Below, piece after piece: positions 24,476 to 34,600 of a stretch of DNA of 64,000 bases. Positions within the stretch are counted from its first letter, which is position 1. Every line of letters begins with the position of its first letter. Under the pieces are notes generated by a model. That model was not told the origin of the DNA. It searched no databases and worked only from the letters and a program-made list of their open reading frames with translations. Source of the stretch: Paenibacillus riograndensis SBR5 (GTDB lineage: Bacteria; Bacillota; Bacilli; Paenibacillales; Paenibacillaceae); the NCBI RefSeq assembly GCF_000981585.1, contig NZ_LN831776.1, positions 4,943,187 through 5,007,186 of the forward strand. Direction: 5' to 3'. Position numbers and translations under genes: made by a program.

Positions 24476-27400
24476 TTACTTTTTTCTTTTTCTTCCTCCC
24501 CCCCAAATCTCCATTCCTCCTTTTCCATTAGGATGTAATACAGATTGTATTTCACCCTTTGCTGTATGCTGATCAAACGGTATTAATTGTAGAATCCCCT
24601 CTCTATTGGGCTCATGATGCCAAGTAACCTCTGGAGTTGGTGGTTTTCGTGGAAAAGCTCCTCTTTTTCCCGGTTTTACACCAGCAATTATTCCTGGATA
24701 TAATTCCTCCATTTGTTGAGCAAATATTGAGTCAACTTGGAAAGCCTCATGTAGTTTCTTATTAGCTTCTTGAAAATGTCTAGCGTCACTCATCTCAGGG
24801 TACATATGATTGGGTAATTTCATTTCATAAGCAACTGAATACAATCTCTTATCAGGAGACCACTTCTGCGAACTATCTTTCTCCAAAATACTATCAAAAT
24901 CAATCTTGCCATCTTCTTTAGAAACTGCTTTACCGTATACTTCTTTTCTTTCGGAAACGTTTAAGCTTTTAATTTTGTCATACTCAGCCTGAGAACTAAT
25001 TCCAGCCTTTTTACCTTCAAGATCGTCAACTTTTTTTATTCGCCCATTAGCCAGTAAAACCCAAGGATTAACTTCCCCGTAGAGAAGAACGTGATCTCCC
25101 TTACGCTCCAGCTTAAACTTCTTAAACTTAAACCTCTGCAGAACCCGGTCCAGCAGGACTCTGAGCTTTTTGGCCCCCTTCATGAGCCCTTTCTGCAGGC
25201 TCTTGATCACGATTTTGCCGCTCCGGATGATCATGCTGCCGCTCTTGGAGGCAAGCTTGGCTCCGGATTTCAGCAGGCTCTTGATGCCTTTGACTCCTGC
25301 GCCCGCTGCCTTCTTCACTCCCGCACTAGCGGCTCCGATGCTGTTTTTTACAGCTTTTCCGGCTTTGTTCAGCCCTTTGCCAATCGCCTTGAACCCGAGC
25401 TCCATCGCCAGCTCAACCAGTCCCATGGCAAGTGCGGTGGCGAGCGCGATTGCCGCAGGCTCGATCATTTTCTGCCAGCCCTGGCTCAGGTAGGTGCCAA
25501 TATAACCAGAGGCTTGGACCAGGGTCTGGGCGACGGATTTGATCGCATCTGCTTGCAGATACAGGGTGATGAGGTTCATAATCATCGGAAGTGCAGCGGT
25601 GATGGCCCCGCCTGTGAGGATCTCGGCAGCGACGACGCCAGCCAATATCCCCGCGATGGCCGCCAAAAGCTTCAATCCATTACTCTTCATCCATTTTATT
25701 ACATACGTTTTCATCTGGTCAAACAACATTTTCGCATTGCTGGCACGAAGCTTCGCGCCGTCGGCGATTTTGCCGCCAACGTTTTGCTCCGCTTTTCCGG
25801 TATCAAAATCCGCCATGATGCTGTCCATCGTAGCCGGCTTGCTGCTGCCTGGAAGCTGCTTCGTTTCTCCATCCTTAAGGTTCGCTTCCTGCACCAGCGC
25901 CGGGTCCAGCTCCCCTTCTTCCACCGACTCCATTTCGATGTCGTCTGCCGTAAGCTTCTCGTCCGCAGCCTGACCTTCCTCCTGGGCCTGTGGCGCAGCG
26001 CCGCCCTCAGCCGCTTCTGCCCCCATAGGTTTGGAGATGTCCACACCCAGCAGATATTCCCACATCTTGCCTTCCAAATGGCTGAGCGAACGCTTGGCCG
26101 CCTTGCCGAGCGCCCCAATCCGTGACAGCACATCCAGAAAGGTAGCAATGAGAAGATGGCCTAACGTTGAGATCAGCTTGGTATAGAAGTTCTGCACCGC
26201 AGCCAGCGCCTGATCCACCTTGGCGGCCAGGAAATCCATAACCTGTGTGACTTTGGTTTTGAGCTTCTGCGCCAGCTGGTTGACAGCCTTCACCGCTTTG
26301 TTGACGACTCCGTCAATTTTGCTGCATATTTTGGCGGCGATGCCAGGGAATTTGGCAAAAACAACTGAGACCAGCTTTTTGAGCAGCGTTCCCAGGCCTT
26401 TAATCAGCGTGGTGATCAGCTTGCGGCCCAGTTCAATAATACCCAGCACGGCTTGCTTGGCTTTGTCAAAAATAAACTTAACCGCTTTTCGGAGGCCTTC
26501 GAAAATAAAGGTAACTGCCTTTTTAACGACTTCGACCACCGCTTCGAGCTTGTCTTTCACCCAGCCGAGGAAGCCGCCCTTTTTCTCTTCCTTCGCTTTT
26601 TCTTCCTCGTGTTTTCCGTCGGCTTCCTTCTTGGCTTTGCTGTAGGCTTGGGTGGCTTCCCGTTCAGCTTCGGACTGCTTTTTCTGCGCTTCGCGCTCTT
26701 TTTCCGCCCGGACGCTGTTGATCTCGCCTTTTTTCTGCTGCGCTGCGGCTCCAGCCTGACCGGCATAGTCGGCTTCGGCCGCATCCAGCTCGTTTTTCCA
26801 TTCGCCGCGCAGATGATCCACTTCCGCCTTCGCCCCGGCCTGCTGGCTAAGCTGCTTGTCCTTGGCCTCGGTCTCCGCCTGCTGGATTTGGGCGTGGCTG
26901 TCTGCTTTGGAGCGCTGCACCTTGCTGTCGAACGCTGCTTTCTCCTTGCTGTATTCAGCCTGCTTGGCCCCCAGCTGCTTCTTCATTTCCGGAGCAAGGC
27001 TGTGATTCAGCCCGGCGGTCATGTCCGCCGGCACTCCCAGCACAGGCAGCTTTTTGGCTCCGGGGGCATGGCCTCCTTGCAGTTCTGCGGCTTTCAGGGT
27101 GGAGCCGTCCGGCTCGGGATAGATGTCATTTTCACCAAACGGATGGCTAATCTGGTCCATCTCCGCCCGCTTGGCTGCTCCTACCTGCTGGGAGGCCTCC
27201 TGGCTGAAGCCTTCAAGCTGGGACGGGTCCGCCTCGCCTGTCATGCTGATTTCCGGCGGCACCGCCGCAGCGGAACGGATTTCGCCCAACATGGCTTCCG
27301 GATTTCCGTCTGATCCTGAAGACCCGATGTCCATTCGACCAAGATTTCCTGGTTGCGCGCTTCCGCCAGACCGTTCGCTCTTATAGCCGTCCGGAACGTC

Positions 27401-28417
27401 ATGTTTCAGCGGCGCTATTTTTCTCCGGGCTTGCAGCACTTTTCCCTTCAGTCCCGTAGGGGTCGGAATGACCGGCAGCCCCTGCCGGGTCTTCTGCTTC
27501 TGCTTCGCTAAGGCGCCTGCGGATACATCCACAGCCTGGGCATAGGCATCCCCGATCTCTGTGGGCTGAACATGGGTCAGCTGATCGAGAATTTGCCCCG
27601 GATCTTCCCCGTGGATGTTCACCTTCTTAGCCTTGGCCGGCTCTTCCTTCCCCTCTCCCGCCAATGCGCCCAAGGCCTCACCCAAGGATGGTTCCTTCGG
27701 TGCTCCCTTCTGTGCGGATTCCCCTTTGGCATCCTCTGCCTTGGATTTCTTTTCTGACTTTTCTTCCTTTGCTCCCTTGGACTCTTTGCCTTCGTTCATA
27801 TTGTTCGCATCTTGGGCTTCGGCCACTTGCGCTTTCCCAGTTTCTGTAGCCTGAGGAGCTGCTGCTTTCTCTTTTCCGTCCGGCCGCTCTTCATCTGCTT
27901 TTCCTTTGCCCGCTTCAGCGCCCGAAGGTGAACTTTTCGCCAAAGGTCTGCCCTGCTCTTTGAGTGCAGAGCTGACCTTTGCTATATTGCTAGGCTTTTC
28001 ATTCTGCTGTGCCTTCGGTTCAGTCTGAGCGCTAAGCGGTTCTACCTTTGCCTTTGCCTGTGCCGGTTCCGGCTTCTGCTCCGGAGGCTGCATCTGCCTA
28101 CTTACAGTTTCCGGGCTTCCCTGTCCTTGTCCGCCCGGCTTTGCCTCCGGAGAGTTATCTGTTTTTTTCTCATCCTTAGGCCCATCCTTCAGGCTGGATA
28201 ACAATTGAACTACGGCACGGTTGCCTAAGGTACGCTGGAGCGCCAGCTTGTCTTCCCGGCTCAAAGAAGCCGGATTTTGACGGACACGCCGGATAATCTC
28301 TACCGGGTCCGGTAGCTTTGTTGCGGCTGGCCGTACGAACGTCAGTGGATTGCTGTATGGTTTATGGCTGCCCGAAGTGTTCTCTTTCTCCTTGGTCGCG
28401 GTTGCTTGGGTCTGCAA
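24476..28417 (-). CDS. large polymorphic toxin, eCIS-cargo-like, with C-terminal WHH nuclease tip
   Basis: A 1313-residue protein. Residues 60-73 read LQRTLGNRAVVQLL, the short motif common near the N-terminus of eCIS-associated cargo proteins. Next come a Lys/Glu/Ala/Pro-rich disordered part (~80-430), an Ala/Gln/Lys coiled coil (~480-690), amphipathic helices (~690-840), and a hydrophobic membrane-active segment (~900-1015, with LLAAIAGILAGVVAAEIL). Residues 1264-1313 hold TWHHEPNREGILQLIPFDQH, the WHH nuclease signature of the HNH/EndoVII toxins. From about residue 1110 the DNA becomes clearly AT-rich, marking a swapped-in tip. It starts at a TTG after GGGGGG. No signal peptide. Probably loaded into or released with the contractile particle; DNA cleavage is inferred from family. 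Confidence 0.85.
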   Translation of the reverse strand: MQTQATATKEKENTSGSHKPYSNPLTFVRPAATKLPDPVEIIRRVRQNPASLSREDKLALQRTLGNRAVVQLLSSLKDGPKDEKKTDNSPEAKPGGQGQGSPETVSRQMQPPEQKPEPAQAKAKVEPLSAQTEPKAQQNEKPSNIAKVSSALKEQGRPLAKSSPSGAEAGKGKADEERPDGKEKAAAPQATETGKAQVAEAQDANNMNEGKESKGAKEEKSEKKSKAEDAKGESAQKGAPKEPSLGEALGALAGEGKEEPAKAKKVNIHGEDPGQILDQLTHVQPTEIGDAYAQAVDVSAGALAKQKQKTRQGLPVIPTPTGLKGKVLQARRKIAPLKHDVPDGYKSERSGGSAQPGNLGRMDIGSSGSDGNPEAMLGEIRSAAAVPPEISMTGEADPSQLEGFSQEASQQVGAAKRAEMDQISHPFGENDIYPEPDGSTLKAAELQGGHAPGAKKLPVLGVPADMTAGLNHSLAPEMKKQLGAKQAEYSKEKAAFDSKVQRSKADSHAQIQQAETEAKDKQLSQQAGAKAEVDHLRGEWKNELDAAEADYAGQAGAAAQQKKGEINSVRAEKEREAQKKQSEAEREATQAYSKAKKEADGKHEEEKAKEEKKGGFLGWVKDKLEAVVEVVKKAVTFIFEGLRKAVKFIFDKAKQAVLGIIELGRKLITTLIKGLGTLLKKLVSVVFAKFPGIAAKICSKIDGVVNKAVKAVNQLAQKLKTKVTQVMDFLAAKVDQALAAVQNFYTKLISTLGHLLIATFLDVLSRIGALGKAAKRSLSHLEGKMWEYLLGVDISKPMGAEAAEGGAAPQAQEEGQAADEKLTADDIEMESVEEGELDPALVQEANLKDGETKQLPGSSKPATMDSIMADFDTGKAEQNVGGKIADGAKLRASNAKMLFDQMKTYVIKWMKSNGLKLLAAIAGILAGVVAAEILTGGAITAALPMIMNLITLYLQADAIKSVAQTLVQASGYIGTYLSQGWQKMIEPAAIALATALAMGLVELAMELGFKAIGKGLNKAGKAVKNSIGAASAGVKKAAGAGVKGIKSLLKSGAKLASKSGSMIIRSGKIVIKSLQKGLMKGAKKLRVLLDRVLQRFKFKKFKLERKGDHVLLYGEVNPWVLLANGRIKKVDDLEGKKAGISSQAEYDKIKSLNVSERKEVYGKAVSKEDGKIDFDSILEKDSSQKWSPDKRLYSVAYEMKLPNHMYPEMSDARHFQEANKKLHEAFQVDSIFAQQMEELYPGIIAGVKPGKRGAFPRKPPTPEVTWHHEPNREGILQLIPFDQHTAKGEIQSVLHPNGKGGMEIWGGGRKRKK

Positions 28418-28518
28418 GCTGAGTCCCCCCTCTGTAAAAAATCGATCCTATAGAAGATGTAAAATCTATAGCGATTTTTACAGCCGGGATGACAAAGAAA
28501 ACTATTTTTATTTCCGAA

Positions 28519-28549
28519 CAAAAATAATAAAAGCCACCCCCAGGTGGCC
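28519..28549 (-). terminator. Rho-independent terminator after the tailspike gene
   Basis: Minus strand GCCACC-TGGG-GGTGGC stem (plus 28533-28548) followed by TTTTATTATTTTTG. It separates the tailspike transcript from the toxin promoter region at 28420-28500, which carries GGCTGTAAAAAT upstream of a TATAGGA. Confidence 0.83.
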
Positions 28550-28584
28550 GTAAGCGGGCATATTTATCTGTAACTGATTTCGAA

Positions 28585-30105
28585 CTAAATCCGAGTAATA
28601 ATCAAATAATTAGAACTTCCGCCCAGCAAAGTTGTGTCATTAGTAGATAACATTCTTAAATCAATTTTGTACCCCGCATTAACTTTTACTTCTACTGAAC
28701 CAGATACGGCTCCCCCTCCTGTTACCGGACTCGTTCGGTCATCCAGAAAAGTCCAAGGTGTTCCCCCCGTTGAATCGCCCGTATTTAAAAATAAAGCAAG
28801 CTGAAGTCTATTTCCAGCCTGTTGAACACCTGTCATCTGCAGCGATGTAATGCGATAGTATCCGGTATGTTTTGCTGTCCATTGATATTTGACGTTATCA
28901 AATTCACCGAGCTCATCAAAGGCGCTTTTATCTAATGCGATCCTTGTCCATAAGCCGCCTGTTAAACGTTGAACCGAACCAGCTTGAGCTTTTGTTCTGG
29001 TTAGCCCCATTACAGTTTTGCCGTTCTCATCGTGTTGCTCAATTAAAATAGCTGCTCTTCCGGTCCCATTCTCGTCATGGTATTTCCCATCAGAATAGGG
29101 AACCGTATTAGCTAACTTGACATATACATCTTGGATTGAAGATCCTCCTGAAAAACCCACTAATTTTTTTAAATTTCTTAAATAACCGCCTGCCTCATCT
29201 ATCACTATTGATCTGCCTGTAACAACTTCTATAAAATAATTCACTTGTGGTACGGTCCCGTTTATTTTATCACCAATAGCTAATGTGCTTGAACGAACTA
29301 CAATATTTCTACACTCTGAACTTGCGCCCAGCCTAATATATGCAGGAACAGTTGCCCCATAATTCCCTGTGGATTCATACCAGTTTCCGGCAAACAGCAT
29401 TGAGAAACATCCGTTAAGCTCAACCGGATAGGTGCCTTGAGAACCTTCCTTAACAAATTGACAATTTAAGAACCTTCCTCCCGTACAATTCACCATAGTA
29501 ATCGTATTATCGTTACCGAAAGTATATAGCCCTTCGCCTAGAAACTGGTCGCTTTTTTCTTCCATATAAATTGCACACTTATTATAAAAAAGCTGGAGAT
29601 TGTTAAACCGATTGATATCACTTTGAGTCCCCCATACCCCGTATTCAAAATGTTCAATTTGAGCATCAATTAACTTTATTCCTCCGCCTCTCCAATCTCG
29701 TATTCCATAGGTTCCTGTTCCATACCACCCGTTTGATGCACTCACAGCGAACGGGTTTTTTAGATTACCTCTACTTGAGCCTTTATAGATTAGAGAAATC
29801 TGTCTTAAAGTAAATCCCTGTTGGCCAGAGAAACCAGGAGTAGATGAATTTCCAAGACTAATAAACTCACCTTCTCCATAAAACTCAAGAATGGTTGCGT
29901 TCTCCTGACTTCTTCCGTTGTTGTGGCCGATAAATTCTACAGCCCGGTTATTAATTTGAATTTTTTTATCGACTCGTATGGTGCCTTTTGGAAAAATAAA
30001 TTTAGTGTTGCCCGAAGCAAGCGCCAGATTAATATTTGCGGATTGATCCTCTCCGTTTGGTTTAACTCCATATAGTGAAATATACACTCCTAAAGTATCG
30101 TCCAT
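28585..30105 (-). CDS. parallel beta-helix tailspike/receptor-binding protein
   Basis: A 506-residue protein. It opens like a pectate-lyase-3-type phage tailspike (ISLYGVKPNGEDQSANINLA...KFIFPKGTIRV), followed by beta-helix rungs (FINCQ-type turns: MVNCTGGRFLNCQFVKEG; LFAGNWYESTG) to about residue 330, and a C-terminal jelly-roll-like head domain (YQWTAKHTGYYRITSLQMTG...LALFLNTGDSTGG) similar to the C1q/TNF-like ends of such proteins. No signal peptide. RBS AAAGAGG; own terminator. It is AT-richer than the eCIS genes. It may be an alternative adhesin or depolymerase for the particle, or a prophage relic. No catalytic residues could be assigned. Confidence 0.8.
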   Translation of the reverse strand: MDDTLGVYISLYGVKPNGEDQSANINLALASGNTKFIFPKGTIRVDKKIQINNRAVEFIGHNNGRSQENATILEFYGEGEFISLGNSSTPGFSGQQGFTLRQISLIYKGSSRGNLKNPFAVSASNGWYGTGTYGIRDWRGGGIKLIDAQIEHFEYGVWGTQSDINRFNNLQLFYNKCAIYMEEKSDQFLGEGLYTFGNDNTITMVNCTGGRFLNCQFVKEGSQGTYPVELNGCFSMLFAGNWYESTGNYGATVPAYIRLGASSECRNIVVRSSTLAIGDKINGTVPQVNYFIEVVTGRSIVIDEAGGYLRNLKKLVGFSGGSSIQDVYVKLANTVPYSDGKYHDENGTGRAAILIEQHDENGKTVMGLTRTKAQAGSVQRLTGGLWTRIALDKSAFDELGEFDNVKYQWTAKHTGYYRITSLQMTGVQQAGNRLQLALFLNTGDSTGGTPWTFLDDRTSPVTGGGAVSGSVEVKVNAGYKIDLRMLSTNDTTLLGGSSNYLIITRI

Positions 30106-30147
30106 GGGTTAACCTCTTTCTTTTTATAGTCTGATAAAAGATAATTA

Positions 30148-30372
30148 CTAACAAATAAACTCTATATAAACTGAACTTGAGATTTTTCGATTTTGGGATT
30201 TGGCCGTGACTCCAGAGAATGTTTGGACTTCCGGCCGCTGCCCATCTGCAGATTTCTTGATTATAACCGCTGTTCGCGGTGGAAATCCGCAGACAAAGGC
30301 GGACGCTACCGCTCCTACAGTTCCAAACTTCCCCTCCATCCCTTTTCCCTTTTGTTCGTTTTTCAAGTTCAC
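30148..30372 (-). CDS. hypothetical 74-residue protein after the endolysin
   Basis: A GTG start at 30372 lies 9 nt after AGGAGG, a site that overlaps the stop codon of the endolysin gene, so translation is coupled. The protein (MNLKNEQKGKGMEGKFGTVG at the start, later AVIIKKSADGQRPEVQTFSG) is short, basic, without a membrane segment. An internal ATG gives a 63-residue alternative with a weak site. Family unknown. It shares the lysis transcript with the endolysin. Confidence 0.6.
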   Translation of the reverse strand: MNLKNEQKGKGMEGKFGTVGAVASAFVCGFPPRTAVIIKKSADGQRPEVQTFSGVTAKSQNRKISSSVYIEFIC

Positions 30373-30385
30373 TCTATATAGCCTC

Positions 30386-31177
30386 CTACTTTTCCATGTC
30401 CACTGGCTGTCCCGATGCTTTGCGCAGTTCATCTGCCAGGCGGTGGAATTCTGTTCTGGACTCCGCACTGCCTGCAGCCATGTAGGCGGCTTGAATGAAG
30501 GCAATGATCTTGTTGGCATCCTCCTTATTCAGCATGTAATCATTCACCTCCCCGGCCCAGCCGTCCGGCTGTTGAATCGTAGCCAGCGTGTTCCACCACC
30601 CCACATCGCCGCTGGACTGATTCAAATCCACATTCACACCATAAATCGGCTGCCCCAGCCCTTTGGGGCCATTGTCGTACTGATAGATGTGAATCCCCTC
30701 CGCCTTCCGGCCCTTGCTCCAGGCATAGGTCTGCCAGAACCCTGTGCAGGCTTTGGCCGCCATCGCTGCCTCAACAACTGCCGCGCTGCCGTAAACACCA
30801 GTCCGAAAATTCCCGGCGGCTTCACCTGCTGCCTTAAGATACTGAATGATCGTGTCCATCTGCTTCGCTGAAGCATCGAAATCTACGGCAAAGTAGATCC
30901 GGCTTCCTGCAGGCTGTCCTACAGCCAGCGCCGTTTGAGCAGCGGCCGCCCCGTCAGTCAGACCCGCAGCGCGGCCTCCCAGCGCACGGTTAGCGGCCGT
31001 TTCAAACACAGAGACTATTTGCAGTCCGCCTGCGCTGATGGCCGCGGCCTCTGACTTGGTAAGTCTTTTCCAGCCCGACGGCACGAGGTAACGGCAGGCG
31101 AATTCATATCCGCCTTCCCGGAACTTCTTCGCTAATGTCTTCGTCAGCGGTGCCGCGCAATCAAATCCCTTGGCCAT
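30386..31177 (-). CDS. DUF1906 glycoside-hydrolase-like endolysin
   Basis: A 263-residue protein with a DUF1906 (Rv2525c-like, GH25-like TIM barrel) domain: GFDCAAPLTKTLAKKFREGG at the N-terminus, FACRYLVPSGWKRLTKSEA, RIYFAVDFDASAKQMDTI (about 93-110), TGVYGSAAVVEAAM, and GVNVDLNQSSGDVGWWN (about 180-196). The last ~60 residues form a helical tail, perhaps a cell-wall-binding or multimerising part. No signal peptide, so it needs a holin; two holin-type genes lie upstream on the same strand. Likely role: peptidoglycan cleavage to release particles. Confidence 0.85.
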   Translation of the reverse strand: MAKGFDCAAPLTKTLAKKFREGGYEFACRYLVPSGWKRLTKSEAAAISAGGLQIVSVFETAANRALGGRAAGLTDGAAAAQTALAVGQPAGSRIYFAVDFDASAKQMDTIIQYLKAAGEAAGNFRTGVYGSAAVVEAAMAAKACTGFWQTYAWSKGRKAEGIHIYQYDNGPKGLGQPIYGVNVDLNQSSGDVGWWNTLATIQQPDGWAGEVNDYMLNKEDANKIIAFIQAAYMAAGSAESRTEFHRLADELRKASGQPVDMEK

Positions 31178-31219
31178 TGTCCAGCATCTCCTTTCACGTC
31201 ATCTGGCTGTCTTTTCCTG

Positions 31220-31486
31220 CTATCCGATTATTATTTTCAGCAAAAGCCCGGCAGCCGCAATAAATAGTCCGGCACTGCTGATGATGGTTCCCACCAGCCA
31301 CCGCTGGCTCTCCCCTTGCCGTACCTTCAATCTGGCCAGCTCATCCCGCATCTCATCCACACGCAGATGCGCCGATTTACTGCTCTGCATTGCTTCAAGT
31401 GCGATATCCCTGGCGCTGTTCATAATATCGAGCTTTGTTTCTACGCGGGTCAACCGTTGAAGAATTTCGTTCATGTCATCTGGCAT
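31220..31486 (-). CDS. xhlA: XhlA-type holin accessory protein
   Basis: An 88-residue protein with the haemolysin XhlA layout: a helical N-terminus (MNEILQRLTRVETKLDIMNS), a coiled-coil middle (HLRVDEMRDELARLKVRQGE), and one C-terminal membrane helix (LVGTIISSAGLFIAAAGLLL). The ATG at 31486 follows a CGGGGGT site; an upstream in-frame extension of 22 codons has no site. In PBSX, XhlA works with a holin to let the endolysin pass. The gene lies 42 nt upstream of the endolysin. Confidence 0.85.
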   Translation of the reverse strand: MPDDMNEILQRLTRVETKLDIMNSARDIALEAMQSSKSAHLRVDEMRDELARLKVRQGESQRWLVGTIISSAGLFIAAAGLLLKIIIG

Positions 31487-31601
31487 ATCGTACCCCCGGA
31501 ATGGAGCTGGTTGATCTCTCAATAATGAATATAGACTCCAGACTGCAGCCATTTGTGCCGGGCAGCAGCCTGGACGCTGTTACAATAATGCACCTACACG
31601 C

Positions 31602-34600
31602 TTACGGTTCCATACCTGCAATCAGCTTGCCGGAGGAGTAAACCGTGATTTTATTGGTGTCTGTATAATCTGTAGCCCATGTGTTGAAGGAATAATCGTT
31701 AGTCTGCGTATAGGCGGAAAAATTAGATTTCCAGAACGTGCACTGGATTTGCACCTTTTCACCCGGCTTCAAGCTTCCGGCACCGCTGGAGAAGCTGATC
31801 TCCAGATAATAATCGCTTCCGTTCTTGCTTGCAGTCTTTTGAAAGCTTCCCTCGGTGTAGGATAGAATGTTTCTGCTGCCGGAGCCGGATACCCGTGAAT
31901 AATCGGAATAGAAACCCTGCATTTTCTCTCCATCAATGGTGTAGTAATATCTGAGCTTAATGTTTGAGAGCTGAATGGTGCTGCCGCTGGTGTTCTCGAA
32001 GGAGATTCTTGGAGAAATCTTACTCGTGACACTGTTTCTGCTGCCGTTATACGATTGGACTTTGAATACCTGAGTAACGGTTACGTACTGGACTGCCGTA
32101 GATACATTTCCGTTCGCATCGGTAGCGGTCCAGGTGACAGCTGTTTTTCCAACCGGGAAACCATCCGCAGGAGCATCATTCTCTAACGTGTACCCGAAAA
32201 TATCGCTCACTGTCGCCTGACCCAAGGATACAGGAGTTTTGACCCCTGTCGCTGCGGCAGCTATGTCCGCTGGTGCTTTCAGCACCGGCTTCGTTGTATC
32301 CACCACTGTGATTTTCTGCACGCCTGTGGTTACATTGCCGTTCTCATCGGTTGCCGTCCACTTCACTTCTGTAGTGCCCAGCGCGTAATCCTCTGGAGCA
32401 TTGCTGGTGACGGTTACCTTGAAAATGTCCGTTCCTGTCGCCAAGCCGATCTCCACTGGAGTCTTCAGCGCGGTCGCTTCGACCGTCTTGTCCACTGGCA
32501 GGGTCAGCACCGGCTTCGTGGTATCCACCACCGTGATCTTCTGCACACCTGTGGTTACATTGCCGCTTGCATCAGTTGCCGTCCATTTTACTTCTGTAGT
32601 GCCCAGCGGGTAATCCTCTGGAGCGTTGCTGGTGACGGTTACTTTGAAAATGTCCGTTCCTGTCGCCAAGCCGATCTCCACTGGAGTCTTCAGCCCGGTC
32701 GCTTCGACCGTCTTGTCGGCTGGCAAAGCCAGAGTCGGTTTCGTCGTATCCACCACTGTGATCTTCTGCACGCCTGTGGTTACATTGCCGTTCGCATCGG
32801 TTGCTGTCCAGGTGACTTCCGTTGTCCCCAGCGGGTAATCCTCAGGAGCGTTGCTGGTGACGGTTACTTTGAAAATGTCCGTCCCTGTCGCCAAGCCGAT
32901 CTCCACTGGAGTCTTAAGCCCGGTCGCTTCGACCGTCTTATCGGCTGGCAGGGTCAGAGCGGGCTTCGTCGTATCCACCACCGTGATCTTCTGCACGCCT
33001 GTGGTTACATTGCCGCTTGCATCAGTTGCCGTCCATTTTACTTCTGTAGTGCCCAGCGGGTAATCCTCTGGAGCGTTGCTGGTGACAGTTACTTTGAAAA
33101 TGTCCGTTCCCTTTGCTTGGCCAATTTCCACCGGAGTCTTGAGTCCGGTCGCCTCGACCGTCTTATCAACTGGTAAAATCAGACCCGGTTTCGTCGTATC
33201 CACCACCGTGATCTTCTGCACGCCTGTGTTTACATTGCCGTTCGCATCTTTTGCCGTCCAGGTGACTTCCGTTGTCCCCAGCGGGTAATCCTCTGGCGCG
33301 TTGCTGGTGACGGTCACATCATAAATATCTGTTGCTGTGGCTTGGCCAATCTCAACCGGTGTCTTCACTGCAGTTGCTTCTAAAGTGATATCTGCCGGCA
33401 GCTTGAGCACGGGCTTGACCGTATCCGTTATGGTCACCGTTATAATTCCAATCATGGCATTTCCGTTGGCATCCTTAGCCGTCCAGGTGACCTTTGTTGT
33501 TCCCAGCAGGAACTTCGCTGTGATGTGATCCCCTGAAGTGACCGGATGTTCATCGCCATACCCTGGAGCATCTGTAGTTAATGTGAATGGGAACAGCTCC
33601 AGCACCTCAGGCACTTCCAGCTCCACTGGCGTTGCCAGGGCGGTTGCTTCCTTGGTCAGATTCAGGGAACCTTTGAATTTCAGCACTGGCTGTGTGGTAT
33701 CCACAACGGTAATGCGCTGCACCCCTGTGGTCTTATTGCCATTCACATCCGTGGCTGTCCAGTTGACCTCGGTTGTACCCAGCGGATAAGCTTCCGGAGC
33801 ATCATTTACAAGCGTAAATTTGAAAATATCCGATGCCGCCGCCATGCCAATCTCCACTGGAGTTTTGACCGCCGTGGCTTCTACAGTCTTGTCCTCCGGC
33901 ACAGTAAGCACCGGCTTCGTCGTATCCACAACCTTGATCTTCTGCACCTTCATGGACACATTTCCGTTCTCATCCGTGGCCGTCCAGGTGACCTCGGTTG
34001 TACCCAGCGGATAAGCTTCCGGAGCATTATTTACAAGCGTATATTTGAAAATATCCGTCACCGTCGCCATACCAATCTCCACTGGAGTCTTGACCGCCGT
34101 AGCTTCTACAGTCTGGTCCTCCGGCACGGTGAGCACCGGCTTTGTCGTATCTACCACCTTGATCTTCTGCACCTTCGTGGACACATTTCCGTTCGCATCG
34201 GCCGCGGTCCAAATGACTTCCGTTACCCCCAAAGGATAGGCTTCCGGAGCGTTGCTGGTAATCGTAACTTTATAAATGTCTGTCGCTGCCGCTTGACCAA
34301 TCTTTACAGGGGACTTTACTGCCGTGGCTTCCACTTCCAGATCATCCGGCACAGTCAGCACCGGCTTCGTGGTATCTGTCACAGTAATCTTCTGCACGCC
34401 TGTGGACACATTGCCATGCTCATCCGTGGCTGTCCAGATCACTTCGGTTACGCCTAGTGGATAGGACGCAGGGGCATTGCTTTTTACAGTAACATCGAAT
34501 AAATCCGTCGCTGTCGCCGTCCCGATCTCGACAGGTGTCAGTAATGCTGAAGCCTCTGCCTGCACATCCTCCGGTACGCTCAGAACCGGCTTTGTCGTAT

